Counted from the first letter of the stretch, positions 12,947 through 26,700 are shown. The stretch: DNA of 64,000 nucleotides from Ceratorhiza oryzae-sativae (GCA_030998015.1 JARWMV010000238.1:1550001-1614000); one strand, 5' to 3'. Made by a program: numbers and translations. The notes: a model not told the origin generated them from the sequence alone.

Positions 12947-15009
12947 ATGGCGCCCGCAAACAAGAAGAAAAAGGCCGCTGCAGCGTACGTTCATATATGG
13001 CGTCTGTCCTGTGATTGATGACCAATCCCACTTAGCCGACGAAAGCAGCAGGCAGCATCGGCCGCTGCCCATCCTCCTCCTCCTCCCGCATCCACCACCG
13101 CCCCAGACATCGTCGTGCCCGACACAGACGACATGGACACCGACAAATCCACCGCCAGCGAGACCGAGCTCGATCTCCCCGCCCAGGCCGAAAAGATCAA
13201 GGAGCAGGGCAACGAGCAGTTCAAAAAGGGCTCGTACGACGCCGCGATCGAGCTCTATTCCAAGGCGATTGGTGAGTCGGCCGTGTCGACTGTGCCCGTC
13301 GCAGGGGATGATCTAATCTCGCCCGCCAGCGCTCAATCCAAACGAGCCCGCGTACTTGACGAACCGCGCCGCGTCGTACATGGCGCTCAAGAAATTCGCC
13401 CCGGCCCTGGCCGACTGCCAGTCCGCCGCCTCGCTCCAGTCCGCCTCGCCCGTCCCCAAGACGCTCGTCCGCCTCGCGCGCTGTCACCTCGCGCTCGGAG
13501 ATACCGGCGCGTGTCTCGCCGCCATTCGAGAGCTGCCGGGCGAGACCGCGGGCGTGCTCGACCTCCGACGACGGGCCGAGGTAATCGATCTCCATCTCAA
13601 GCGGTTCAAGGAAGCCCGCGAGCGAAACGAGTGGGGTGTCGCCAGGCTGGCGCTCGAGCAGGCCGTCGACTCGTTGGAGGGCGATGTCCCCGTCCAGTGG
13701 AGGTGTTGGCGTGTCGAGTGCGAGATTGCCAGGGGGAGCTGGGTGGGGGCCCAGAATGCCGTCAGGTCAGTCCTAGCCCTTGTCTTGATGTCCCGTCGCA
13801 CGACCTAAATGAATCCATCCCCCCGCCCCCTTCCCCACTCCCAGCGACGCACTCGACTGGCGCCAAACTCGCCCGACGTCCTCACTCTCCGCGGCCAAAT
13901 CTTTTTCTTGACGAACCAAACAACCAAGGCAGTCACCCACGCCCAACAAGCACTCCGACTCGATCCCGACCACACACCCGCCCGCCAGCTCATGCGACGC
14001 GCACGCGAAGTCGACCGCATCAAAGAAGAGGGCAACACGTTCTTCAAAGCCGGGCGGCTGGGCGAGGCGGTGGAGAGGTACAGCGAAGCGCTCGAAGTCG
14101 TGGGCGACAAGATCAGCGAGGGTGGAGGTGGTCAGTTGCGTGCCGTGCTCTTGAGTAATCGGGCCACGGCGCAGTTCAAGGTGTGTGTGTCATTCGTTCG
14201 AGGAACGCTGATCGATTGTGTGTTGACCCTGTACCCCGCACTGGCTTCCCTTTGCAGCTCAAACAACTCGAGCCGGCGCTGGAAGACACCAACGCCTCGA
14301 TTGCGCTCAACCCAGACTCTTACAAGGCGCTTCGTACCCGTGCACGTATCCAATTAGAACTCGAGCGCTATGAAGAGGCCGTTCGAGACTTTAAAGCTGC
14401 CGAGGAAGCAGCGGACAATGAAGGGGCCGCACAAGGGGAGATTCGTGCGCTGGCGCAGGAAACGAGACAGGCAGAGGTTCAACTCAAGAGGAGCAAGACA
14501 AAGGATTATTACAAGATCTTGAGTGAGTTTGTTCGGTCGAGCTTTTGTCAGAATAGCCTGACGGGCCGCGACGCATAGATGTCAGCAAAGACGCCTCGGA
14601 CTCGGAAATCAAAAAAGCGTACAGGCGAGAAAGTTTGATCCACCACCCAGACAAGGTACGTCCGTCTCGGCCGCTTCCCCCAACCAAAGCTGACCGAGTA
14701 TGTCCAACCCAGGGCGGAGACGAAGAAAAATTCAAACTCATCGTCGAGGCCAACGCAGTCTTGTCCGACCCCCAACGCCGAAGCCGGTACGACTCGGGCG
14801 TAGACGAAGACGGAATGAACGACGGCGGCATGGGCATGGACGATATGATGGGCGGCATGCACATGAACCTCGCCGAGATGCTCGCGCAGATGCAAGGCGC
14901 GCGCGGTGGTGGCTTTGGCGGCTTTGGCGGCTTCGGGGGTGGTGGAGGCGGCTTTGGTGGCGGTGGGTTCCCTGGACGAGGGCATACGCATGGCGGGTTC
15001 CAGTTTTGA
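12947..15009 (+). CDS. TPR-DnaJ co-chaperone (DNAJC7/TPR2-like)
   Basis: Type III J-proteins with TPR repeats hand clients between Hsp70 and Hsp90. The protein begins MAPANKKKKAAAA, has a disordered acidic linker, then tetratricopeptide repeats (AEKIKEQGNEQFKKGSYDAA, NRAASYMALKKFAPALADCQ, DRIKEEGNTFFKAGRLGEAV, LSNRATAQFKLKQLEPAL, YKALRTRARIQLELERYEEA). Near 14500-14660 comes a J domain: KDYYKIL, EIKKAYRRESLIHHPDK with the essential HPD motif, and DEEKFKLIVEANAVLSDPQR. The C-terminus is Met- then Gly/Phe-rich. This order (TPRs, then a C-terminal J domain) is that of DNAJC7. About six short introns are present. Confidence 0.92.
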
Positions 15010-15870
15010 GCGGGAATTTAGAGAAACGAGGATGTATATGCGAGTATTTTCTGTCGTTTTTTCTTTTTCTTTTTCCCTTGCTTCCAGTTAACTATGCTCC
15101 GATGTTGCTTGCTTTGTAGAATAGCTTGTATCGTTATCCGTGCAAGTCTTACTATGCGATGTTTTTCTCCTTCTCTAGTCCTCGCATTGCGTTTATGTGA
15201 CCCTTTCAAATGCTCTACTATGTCCAGGAAGGTCATATTGTTTGCGTTTTCTTGGATACTCGAGCGTGGGCCGCACAGCCCCGGAGGATAGTTTGAGAAG
15301 GCTAGCTTAATTCACCCCAAGGCGAGCCGTCAGACAGGCTCACTATATGCATCCACCTGCTAGCCCAAGTACGATCATTTTTGCCGCGAGATTTACAATT
15401 AAAATAAATAAACAACCCAGTGGAACGTAGGGTTAAGCCGTAGCCACGTTGTTTCCAGACAGCATCGAGCAGCGAGGTATACCACAGGCCAATAGCAAAG
15501 GTATAAAAGAAATTCAAGTATTTCCCTTGACCCAACACTGGGTTCATGTCACGTCAGGCGCAACATGATCGATTCAGGATACTCGCTGAGAACCCCTTGG
15601 CCCTCGACGCCGCCTGGATCGGGGTGACTAGCCATTAAAGTCTGCCCATATCGTGTGGGACACACTGGCGCACTCGAACCGACTGTGTCAAAGTACGCAA
15701 CACGCGCGTGCGTCCGTTCTCCTTGGCAAGAATATACCAAGGTTCTTTTGAGCGCGTCTGCCGCTAGCGCTGGTATATTACTAGGGAGCGGGGGGCACTA
15801 CCGGGTTTACGATATATATAAAAACGTGTATATTCCGGCCGATTGACAGTACACCCCTGATAGTTCATTA
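15010..15870. other. Intergenic region, no gene seen
   Basis: Contains 3' flank of the DnaJ gene (T-rich around 15055-15080) and of the M28 peptidase gene. Short frames on both strands lack any domain. No tRNA T-arm or obvious repeat was found. Confidence 0.45.
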
Positions 15871-17335
<1,465 letters not shown>

Positions 17336-18480
17336 GACGACAGAGGAGGAAGACTATCGAACAAGAGCCAGGGGTTCTCTTTTTATATCCCCGCCATAGG
17401 ATGCCTGTCAAGCCAGAACAGTCTCAACACATGGAGCATCGCCGTTCGCTATTTGCAACCCGTTCCTTGAACGGCCTTGGGCGCCATGTCACAAGGCTGT
17501 TCAACCACAAGCGAGCTTAGATTCGCAAGTCATTTGACGAAAGAATATCTGGGGCGACACAACGGGGTCTGCGGAAACCCCCCTTATCATATGCCACCAT
17601 GCGCTCATGTGAAGTTTAGCACAAGGTTGCATGTCGAAGTGCTTGGCAGAGTAGAAGAGAAGCGCTCGTACGCCAAAAGGCTGTCGGGCGTCGTGTGGTT
17701 TCGAACGCATGGATGCCAAGAGTTCCGAGTCGGCTTTGCCGAACAATAATTCCATAACGTCAGGATTTGTCATCTGAACACATACACCAAGATAGTTGCG
17801 GGCTCGATCTACGGAGCTGTGATTTTCGGATATTGCACTGGAGCAGTACTGGATGAGTGTTGTGTTGTCTGCATGCACCATAAGACTCGCCGATTGACAC
17901 ACGGCCTGTTGTCGCTGCGATGACGGCCCTTACGCGCCACCCAAACCTGTACCGCGAAGCTATTCGCGTCTGATGCATTGCCTCATATCTTATCTACATT
18001 AGTATAGCTATATGTACAATAAATATTATATTGAAATGGCGTGCTCGGGAAATGCACCTTGCTTGCCAAAGTACTCATGGTTAAATAAAATCATTGTAAC
18101 TGGCTATCGTCGCGGCACTCTAGTGTTTTGATATTACACGAAAAGGATCAAAGATTTGTATTTCTTACCATGCCTTGTTTCATAGGTAGTTGCGTGCTTG
18201 TCAATTGCTTGGCTGCGAGGGATAAGTTCGTGCGAACGCGTAAGAACGACAATCCTACGTATGGATGCGGAGAGATTCTACATTTGGCAATCCAGGTCCG
18301 ATTACAAATAGAACCCTTTGGACCCGTCACGTTTGATGGTTGCATTAATGGGGGAATGGCCTTAGCAAGGTGATATACACCTATGTAAAACGACTGGTAC
18401 TGTACCATCTTCCAATATATATCGCTTACTGCGCATATATTCAACGGGTTGTTCAGTAGGTGAGATACAAATCGTTGCAC
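17336..18480. other. Intergenic region, no supported gene
   Basis: Holds the promoter side of the M28 peptidase gene and the tail of the NACHT relic. A 133-codon minus-strand frame at 17501-17902 has no recognisable domain. The part near 17990-18110 is AT-rich. Confidence 0.4.
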
Positions 18481-18530
18481 ATGAATTTACTGCCGAATCG
18501 ACGGACGTTCATGAGCACTCAGGACCGCGA

Positions 18531-20781
18531 CTAGCACTTCCGAATGGTACCTATTATCAAGAGGGATCACAAAGGCGCGATCATTAACAATCTTAGACTC
18601 GCATCTACCTAGGCCTGGATCGGTTTCAAACTTCTGCATCGGCCGGAAAACGCTGTCACTTCCATCCTTAGCATAGGTTTATTTTCTGCAAAATCTAGCA
18701 GCTGCTCAATCAAGTTGGACCGACCTGCGTAAAGGACGTGGTCTGGCTAGAAATGGCACGCATACTACGGCGCTTCAGACATTTCAATGCCCGCGGCAGA
18801 AGGTTCATTAAGTATCCTATTTGAGCCACCAAAAAGAAACCCCGTGCCTGGTGTGTTCGCATTCAATTCACGGTTTAAAAGAGCCAGAAAATAAACGGCC
18901 AGCTTCTTGCTATGATATTTTTTGTGAACCAAAAACTTTGAGTCAGTCGAGCGTACACTGAGAAAGCCTCTCAATAATTGGTGCAGAATCCGCATTGGTA
19001 TCATATTATGATCTACCTTTCAGGTTCCTGTGAGCAAAGGACTCAGACTTTGTAGTGCGAAGTCTCCGGTTAGTGGGTGCTGGCGCAGTAGGTCCTCCAT
19101 AGTCGAGATAGTAAGAGGCCGCCCAGTCGCAAGGGTTGTCCCCATCAAACTAGGACAGCTCTCTACAAAGCCCTCATCAGTCCAATCCAATGATCTCAGG
19201 ATCATATTGTAAATTTGATTCATTCTGGTTTCAGCTGTGCTTGCTGAAGGATCAATTGTGGACAGATGATTTTCGAGTTCGCGAGTGGAATCTTCACGGG
19301 AGTCCAGAAAACCACATGCGGTTACGACCCGTTGGGACAAACCTCAAGAGTGTAACCTGAATTTCTTCTGTAGTGCTTGCCTGGCCAACGCTGGCCGAGC
19401 CCTCTCTTGTTGGCCAGTTTTCGAAGCCGATGTAAGACAAATAATGAAATACCATTTATATTTTCCCGGCTCCCGATCTCCAGTTCCAGCCAGAGGACGT
19501 GACTATTGCGGCATAGACTATCCAACTCCGGTCGCATACGAAAAGTCAAGGATATACGAAAATGACTAGGCAAATCAGCAACGCCATCGCGTAACGCATG
19601 AGCTAGGCCACTATCCCAATCCTCATCCAGGCCATCAATGACGAGTACCACGGGTTCATTCGAAACATTATCTCGGCATGGCCCAACCACCAACTCCTTG
19701 GGCTGGTGGGGTGTAGGCGCGGATGACAAACTCCAGTCTTGTCCAAGCAGTGCGCTAACTCGTTCAACAAGCTGAGGGTCCCTAATGGCAAGATCAGACG
19801 CAATTGTATTCCACAAGCCCGACGGGCTATTTCGACCAGCAGTTTCTCGATCAAAGCAGAACGAGGGTCCCAAGCACCCATTTTCGTGACAGCGCTGGGC
19901 CACCGAATGGGCAATTGTACATTTGCCAGCGCCGGCGACGCCAGTGAGATGCAGGATCTGTGCACCCGTTGAAGCCAGACGCGCGTATTTTGTTGAGGTT
20001 TTTTTCAAGCTGCAAGGGTCTTCGACCCATGCGAGTATTTGTTGAATCCAATTTGTACGAGTATTCGGTAGGCACACTCGGTCGGGATCCCAAGACGCAC
20101 CATGCACGCGGCGAAGCTTCGTGGCAATCAACCAAGAGACTTGCGGAGTCTTTGATACTAGGAACATATATGAGCAAGTGTATGACAAACGAAAGAAGTT
20201 TGAACCGTATGCATTTAGTGGCTCGCTAGCACCGGATCGCGCGTTTCCTCGAGCTGAACGAGCGCATTCGCAGCTGCCTCCAGCTGATCAGGCCAAATTT
20301 AGGCCCATAAGGCGACGAATTATACACGTCCGAGAAACGCGCCTGGGATAATCGAAGGGCATCATCTAGCCTCGATTTCAAGTCTGCGATCAACTCGATT
20401 TCACGCTGCGACTGAAACACAAGCAGAAAACGGGGCTGCAGGTATCTCTCCTCACCTATTATTGTGATGATATCTAAGCCCGAGCATAAAATATGACCCA
20501 GAGGCTTTCGCGACTACGAACGTTACCTTGCCTTTGGAGGTTGTTTAATTTAGCCTTAGTGTCTACTCGGCCAACATCAGCCAAGGTGACTGAGTTAGCA
20601 ATAATCGAAACAGGATTTTCAACGTATGTTCTGAGCTCTGCCTAAGCAGTTTCATTAGAATGGCGAACCTGCCATATATCATGTGCGCTAATTGCTAGTG
20701 TAGACTCAAACCAGTACCAACCTGAATAACCATGCCCAAGATGGCTTGAAGTGGAGGAAACACGTTTCCTGCGGTCCCCAT
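18531..20781 (-). pseudogene. Decayed NACHT (STAND/NLR-like) NTPase gene
   Basis: Fungal STAND NTPases act in self/non-self recognition and programmed cell death. Readable pieces, N to C: MGTAGNVFPPLQAILGMVIQ, an exon with QAELRTYVENPVSIIANSVT, a helical piece (IADLKSRLDDALRLSQARF), and the NACHT exon at 19322-20188. The latter has WIQQILAWVEDP, a P-loop GVAGAGKCT in which Cys replaces the usual Ser/Thr after Lys, and Walker B VVLVIDGLDE. The reading frame shifts near 19340. The downstream segment (RVVTACGFLDSREDS, NQIYNMILRSLDWTDE) meets an in-frame TGA at 19020, continues as RILHQLLRGFLSVRS and NRELNANTPGTGFLF, then meets TAG at 18765, 18747 and 18609, TGA at 18567 and TAG at 18531 while homology-like text continues between them (PDHVLYAGRSNLIEQLLDFA). 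No sensor repeats (WD40, ankyrin, TPR) follow. Family matches are from memory and need alignment. Confidence 0.8.
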
Positions 20782-21605
20782 TAGTGTTGGAGGTTGCCTT
20801 CTGGTTCTCAGACGCCTCTACATAATTGCGCCGAAGTGATTAACTAGAAGGGATGGTTGTTCTGGTTGAGCGGCGAGCGCTTAGATTCGTGAGACACAGT
20901 GGCAGTGCAATTGATATACCGGGTTTGAAAATGGGTTCAGGTTTGAACCATCAAGTCAAGGCCATGAACATATTGAGGCAACTCGGTCAAGCAGTCAAGA
21001 ACAGTCAAAATCCACTAGCAAGTCACGGAAAAACTTGTAACGCTACGAATGTTTGAAACATTTGGGGTACGTTTGTGATTCCATAGACCTTACGACTAAA
21101 AAGCTCTTAATAAATTATGATCGAGTATCACAATAGCTTTCGTAGTGGTTAAAGCTGAGCGTTACTATGGCTCGGGCTAGTCAAAATTGGTGCTAGCAAG
21201 CAAAGCTTGCTCATGTGGGATGCGTGCAGCTGCGAATGCCCCAGTAACGTTGTAAAGCTCTGTGAAGATATGCAATCACTTGAGGGGATGAAAGTCCTAA
21301 AATGGTGGCCAAATTACTATCATTCTTTGTAGGCGAATCCAGGCTGCTATACAAACGCACCATCAAGCTTTAAGAAAAATAATTATAGAGAGGCAAAGCC
21401 TAGTTAAGTTGGAGCATCCGCGTATGGGCGATAAGGCACAAGAGCGAGTGGGGCAGCTGCTGGGCGTATAGGTCAAGTAGAGTATTTCGGCAGAGAAAAC
21501 ACGAGCTATAAATAAAGACTAAATTTCGGCGTAAGGTTTAGAGTAAAAAATGAGAATAGCTATGGGCTGGAGGTCCTTGGCGGTAAACAAGTAGACCTAA
21601 ACGCA

Positions 21606-21616
21606 GGGGGGGGGGG
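21606..21616 (+). repeat. G homopolymer of 11
   Basis: Eleven consecutive G residues are read directly in the sequence within the gene-poor region. Such runs are rare and mutable; length may vary between strains or reflect assembly error. Confidence 0.8.
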
Positions 21617-22017
21617 CTGGATACGTTGAATAATATTAACGCACGTGCCTGTCGCGTAATACAGACTGTTTAGGGATACGTGGAACATCAGTTGCAGCGC
21701 TATATAATGCTAAAATTATGAATAGTTCACTCACGCGAGGCTTGCAAATGGTGAACGTTATCGCCCACTGTGTGAGATAGATTATTTATGATTTAGGGGG
21801 TCTCCAGAATGATCCCTTCTGTATGTTTTTATGACGTATACTCATAAAGTGGATCTTTGATTCGGGAGAGGATCCTCTGGGGGTCCATATGTCCCAGCAT
21901 GCCACCATCGAACCGACGTCGCTTGGAACCGGCGAAATTGACCACTGTGTTCCTTTAAATAGACTGTCTATGGAGGTTTGGGGATGCTACCTGGCATGGG
22001 TTCGTCAAAATGTTTGC

Positions 22018-22033
22018 ATATATATATATATAA
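22018..22033. repeat. (TA)n microsatellite
   Basis: A short alternating TA tract of about eight units is read directly, in a gene-free region. Confidence 0.85.
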
Positions 22034-22866
22034 TGATATTATGATGCTGACCAGCACATCTGAGGATGGAGTGTCGGCTTCGGGCGTGTCGCATCCGAAT
22101 GTATAGAGGCAGATATGAAACCCAACCTGCTTCCTCAGCCTTTATCCGCCTTCCAGCGCTAAGAACTGTGCCGGTGCCGTACTATAGTCTAGTCTAGCCG
22201 TTTTGTGTCCCCTATACCAAGCAATGTGCTCACTGGATCCTATCGGCTAGCCTTGTTGAGGAAAATGATAATCGGATAATCCGAGGTTCATTCCAGTCAT
22301 TCCAACCCTTGGGATCGGCTTGCTCTTCGAAGCGAAAATGAATGGAGGCGTCATCAGCCGTCCAAGAGCAACCTAGCGAGTGAGACGATTCGCCCGACTC
22401 GGATGATCAGCTATGTTCTAGCCAGTTGGAGCAAGGGCTAACTCTGAAGAGCATGATTCGAGTGTTGACGTTCGTAATGACCCGCTGCTTAGAATCAGCC
22501 GGGGTTTCCATCTGATAGGCTTATACGAAACTGGGTTCAGGATTCGATTCCTGGGAGCATCCTCGTACGTCGATGCTAAGCGGGGACTTCATACCGTTGG
22601 TCGAGGGGGATAATATTCACACTATGGTTGACTATGTGCATATGGTCTTGTCTGCTTGGTGGAATGTGGTTGTCTACCATGGATTACGCTATGTGTATGC
22701 AGCCTTTAGGTGAATTGCCACTATCTGGGGCGGAGGCTGAGCGCTTAGATCTTTCGATCAAACGTCGATCCGCCTGAAGTCAGTGGCTGTGTAAACGATA
22801 ACTTGACTATTGACCACGATATCTTTGGTTTGACCTTTCAGAAATAATAGTTTTGTAGATCACACA

Positions 22867-23676
22867 ATGTCTGTTATCGCGCAACCATTGTCAGCGCTCA
22901 CGAGTGGAGCTCCCCAACCCCAGGCTGGATCAGTGTCTTCTCGGTCGACGGGGCCGAGCAAGTATCGTGGTGCGGTAGTTGAAGTAAGTGTAATAGCCCT
23001 GTTTGCCTTTAACGATATCTAGCATTGTGCCGCGCTACGATTGATTAATGATACTATCTAATCCAATAGGATCTACAACTTCCCCCCGCGTTTGCACTTT
23101 CCCAAAGCGAACGTGTTGAAAGGGCTGTTGAGCTTGCGTACGATCGGGACTTTTCGTTTATTCCGTGCGTTCCTTGTTTCATTTTATCTTCCAATATTAT
23201 TGATTTGTCCTTTCGAGCAGAGTTCTTGGAGCACACCGAAAGCCGGTTGGGTACATTGATGTTGCGAGTTTAAAGTCCAAATGGGAGGCTGGTACCGCAA
23301 ACCCCGTACGCTACCTTCTGCTTCATCGTTGCTCCTTGACGTAACCTGCCGGGATGACAGTCGGGCACACTTGGAACCTTTATGACCAAGTTCAAACGGG
23401 GAACAGGTGTGGCTTATACTGTGATTACACCTGAAACGTCGTTGGAGGAGCTGGAGGTGTTTTTGGAGAAGAACAATTTTGCGATTGGTGCGTCTGCTCG
23501 AGCTCGGGCTCTAGTTGATTGAGTTTGATGAGTTGGGTTTAGTCACGGATGGGGATCGAAAGTTTGTGCTGGGGCTGGCGACAAAGGACGATTTGACGGT
23601 GAGCAGTCCGGCAAACTCGGTATGTACTTTTCTAACGCGAGGTCGGCAGAATTTTGTTACTCGACGGGGAACTTGA
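22867..23676 (+). CDS. Small CBS-domain protein
   Basis: CBS domain pairs bind adenosyl ligands such as AMP, ATP or SAM and regulate partner proteins. The protein starts MSVIAQPLSALTSGAPQPQ and reads GPSKYRGAVVE, DLQLPPAFALSQSERVERAV, ELAYDRDFSFIPVLGAHRKP, VGYIDVASLKSKWEAGTANP, FMTKFKRGTGVAYTVITPET, SLEELEVFLEKNNFAI, VTDGDRKFVLGLATKDDL and ends NFVTRRGT. Five introns of about 50-70 nt break it up. The two half-repeats (FIPVLGAHRKPVGYID and FAIVTDGDRKFVLGLAT) are the CBS core motifs. About 190 residues and no other domain, as in the common fungal stand-alone CBS family. Ligand and partner are unknown. Confidence 0.85.
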
Positions 23677-24266
23677 TCTTGACGACCAGACATGGCTTTT
23701 TCATCCTCGTGTACATGTTTAGATTTCGGGTTTTAATACGAACCACGGTGGCTTCACACCACATGACCTGCCTCGCTGAACGGACGTTGGCTGGGGGGGT
23801 GCGTGGGCAACAAGGGATGAGTGTATGTGTCATCAAACTATATATCTCAGGGTCCCAGGGTGTGCCAGTTGAGAACGCGGCTTTGGGCAGCATGCGCACC
23901 GAGCTGACCACGACCACGACCTGCCACGACCAGTCCTCTCCCTCCTCTGTCGTCCCTGCCCCGTCGACACTTGCACATTTCGCGACGCCCAAAGCTGAGA
24001 TTGCAGCGACCAAGCCCCCAATCGCACTCAAAAAGATGAGCTCGTTTGCACCAGCTGAGCATTTTGTCGGGTGAGAGCGAAAAAATAGATAGAATATCTG
24101 TGTCAAGTCTGACGTACGATTCGTTGCCTCGTGTCTGTCGGGCGTCGTCCATTTCGTACTATTGCTCGGGTCCCTGTTCCTATCTGTCATACCGCACTGC
24201 TCACGCGTTGTCCATCACGCTATGCGCGACCTCGCTTCACATCGTGTATCGTACAGCGAACGAGCG
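23677..24266. other. Intergenic region upstream of the F-box gene
   Basis: Holds the 3' flank of the CBS gene and the promoter of the F-box gene. A 177-codon minus frame (23657-24190) has one hydrophobic stretch (ELIFLSAIGGLVAAISALGV) but no family match and no conserved splice context, so I do not call it a gene. Confidence 0.4.
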
Positions 24267-26364
24267 ATGATGATGCCGGCGCCCCCTTCCCCGCCCGTTT
24301 CGCCCGGCGTCCGAAACCCCACGAGCACCATCCTCGTGCCGGTATTCTCGCCACCCACTCCCGCCCCCTCCCCTCGTCCTTTGTCGCCAACAACCGCACC
24401 AAAGCACCACCATTACCCTCTCTCGTTCAATCGAGATGTTCTGCCGTCCTTCGTCCACCTCTCAGCCTCGCAACGGCGAGAGTTTATCACCCAACTGCTT
24501 GCAGCATGCGACGTAGATCAACTCGTTCATGCCAACGCCCTCATCCAACCCCGACTCAAACGAGACTTTTTGCGCGAGCTGCCCTTGGAAGTCTCGTTGC
24601 TCGTCCTCTCCTTCGTAGACGACGCTCGGACTCTGGCTCGGGCCGCACAGGTGTCCAAGTTTTGGCAGGCGCTGTTGGCAGATGACGCCGCGTGGAAACG
24701 AATGTGCGAGGAGGTCGGCTACGGGGCGTCCAAATCCGCTACTTCCGTGCCTCGGTCTGTCGACGATTTGAGACGGACCATGCGCCGGCTCTCGCTTACG
24801 TCGTCCCCCTCGGTTGCCCCCCAGTCCGTGCACCAGCGGTTCTTCAAGGACCGTCATTTGACCGAGCGAAACTGGGCCCGAGGCGGCCGTATACTCGATA
24901 CGCACACTTTACCCGACGATGGTGTGATCACGTCCGTCGCAATGGACGACGAATGGATCGTCGTCGGTCTGGCCAACCAGCAGATCCATGTGCTGAGCAC
25001 CCAAACCGGACGCATGGTTCGGACGCTTCTTGGGCACACCCTTGGGGTGTGGACACTCGGGCTGGTCAGCAAAGGCGGCGCCAGGCGCGGATCGGGGGAT
25101 GCCGAGGCTGACGCCCAAGTGACGCCTGGCGCGTTGAGAGGGTTCGGCCGGGACGACGCCAAGCGGGCCATGTCCAGCGACGTCTGCAACGCATCAGCCG
25201 GATGGGGTCAATCCGGGGCCATCGTCGTCAGCGGAGGATGCGATCGGGACGTGAGAGTCTGGGATCTGACGACTGGGTGAGTTGAGCTATCTCGATCCAT
25301 CGATACCCGAGCTAATCTACCGATCTCTCTATCTAAAGCGCCTGCTTGCACACTCTCCAAGGTCATACGTCCACGATCCGATGCCTTAAAGTCCTTGACA
25401 ACCGACCGGTTGCGGTCTCGGGCTCGCGTGACACGACTGTGCGCGTGTGGGATATCGCGCGCGGACGGGTGACGAACGTGCTCCAGGGTCACACCGATTC
25501 AGTCAGGTGTCTCGAGGTCTCGGGGAATCTGGTTGTGAGCGGGAGTTATGATACCACTTGTCGAGTGAGTATCGTTCGTTTTGTGTGGGAAGAAAGAAAG
25601 AAAAACTGATGAGAGTAGTTGTGGAACGTGGATACTGGAGAGTGTCTCAAGGTCTTCCGAGGCCATTATCATGAGGTGTACTCGGTCGCGTTTGATGGCA
25701 ACCTCGTTGTCACTGGCAGCCTGGACTCCCAAGTCCGGATCTGGTCTCCGGCGACTGGGTATGCTCACGCGTTTCCTGTTTACTCACACCCGTTCTGACC
25801 TCCATTCCCAGTGAATGCATAGCCCTGCACCAAGGACATACCTCCCTCGTTGGTCAAATCCAACTGCTCGGCAACACGCTCGTGACAGGCGGATCCGACG
25901 GGCGCGTGATCGTCTACAACACCTCGTCACTCGATACGAATCATCGACTGAGCGCGCATGACAACAGCGTGACGTGTTTGCAGTTTGACCAGCGCTACGT
26001 CGTGAGCGGGGGGAGCGATGGATATGTCAAGATGGTGAGTCCGCGGAGGTGGTGCCTTGGTCTCGATCAATCGGCCAAATGAGGGAATTTCATTCATTAT
26101 TTGCATCAACGGATAAATTAATTATCTTCCACCTGTCCCACTCGTTTCCGGTCCCCCGAGTTGGATGCTAATCCCCCTTGCTTTTTTGTTGTGTAGTACG
26201 ACATGAAGACTGGCCAGTTTGTGCGTGAGATGACGAGTCCATGCGAGGCGGTCTGGCGGGTGTGTTTCAGGGAGGATCGATGTGTGGTCATGTGCCGTCG
26301 GAGCGGGAGGACGGTCATTGAGATTTGGACGTTCCGACCGACGGATGAAGAGCTAGGCGTGTAG
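24267..26364 (+). CDS. F-box/WD40 protein (Cdc4/Fbw7-like SCF substrate receptor)
   Basis: Proteins of this layout recruit phosphorylated substrates to SCF ubiquitin ligases. After a Pro-rich N-terminus (MMMPAPPSPPVSPGVRN), the F-box lies near 24560-24720 (RDFLRELPLEVSLLVLSFVD, AQVSKFWQALLADDAAWKRM). Then come a linker with NWARGG and at least seven WD40 repeats: VVGLANQQIHVLSTQTGRMV, VVSGGCDRDVRVWDLTTG, CLHTLQGHTSTIRCLKVLDN, VSGSRDTTVRVWDIARG, VVSGSYDTTCRLWNVDTG, VVTGSLDSQVRIWSPATG and VTGGSDGRVIVYN. It ends WTFRPTDEELGV. Four introns follow the first large exon. An upstream in-frame Met at 24162 would add 35 residues without a domain; I prefer the MMM start. The phosphodegron-binding arginines were not verified, so the Cdc4 assignment is by architecture. 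Confidence 0.88.
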
Positions 26365-26700
26365 AGTGCTCTGCGCAGGGGAAGGGTGATCTATGCGGAG
26401 GAGAGGACATGTGTGGGGGGGGGGCAGGTTCATCGACAGGACAATTAATACAGCACATTCAGCATATCTCACGGTCGCAATTACACTTACTACACGCATC
26501 TCAGTAACGGTTTCCCTCGCTCTCTTCTTTTTTTTTCGCATCGGGTCGTGGTTGTACTTTTCTCGAATTAATTCATGCTATCCATTGATTGTTTTCGTCT
26601 GTCTTGGATTTAATAGAAGTTTCTCTGGGTCGGTTCACTTGCGATTGATAGGCCGAATCTACGCTGTGGGGGAGGAGCTCGGGACACGGGAAGTGTTTGA
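26365..26700. other. Intergenic region
   Basis: Terminator of the F-box gene and promoter of the Dcg1-like gene, both on the plus strand. It has a G run near 26413 and a T run near 26530. No gene is seen. Confidence 0.5.

Larger units (their letters stand above)
20782..22866. other. Gene-poor 2-kb region with simple repeats
   Basis: No open frame with a domain or good splice pattern was found on either strand. The stretch contains a run of 11 G at 21606-21616 and a (TA)n tract at 22018-22033. The last 80 bases are probably the 5' untranslated region of the CBS gene. It could be old transposon debris, but I could not recognise any element. Confidence 0.4.

Noticed and set aside
17501..17902. 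133-codon minus-strand frame downstream of the M28 start
   Set aside because: No signal peptide, domain or splice context; composition gives no coding signal I can point to.
22530..22565. tRNA T-arm-like sequence (GGTTCAGGATTCGATTCC)
   Set aside because: The stem cannot form the canonical 5 bp with a 7-nt loop, and no matching acceptor or anticodon arm lies upstream.
23657..24190. 177-codon minus-strand frame with one hydrophobic stretch, overlapping the CBS gene end
   Set aside because: No recognised domain, no splice support, and it lies over the F-box promoter; a frame of this length can arise by chance.
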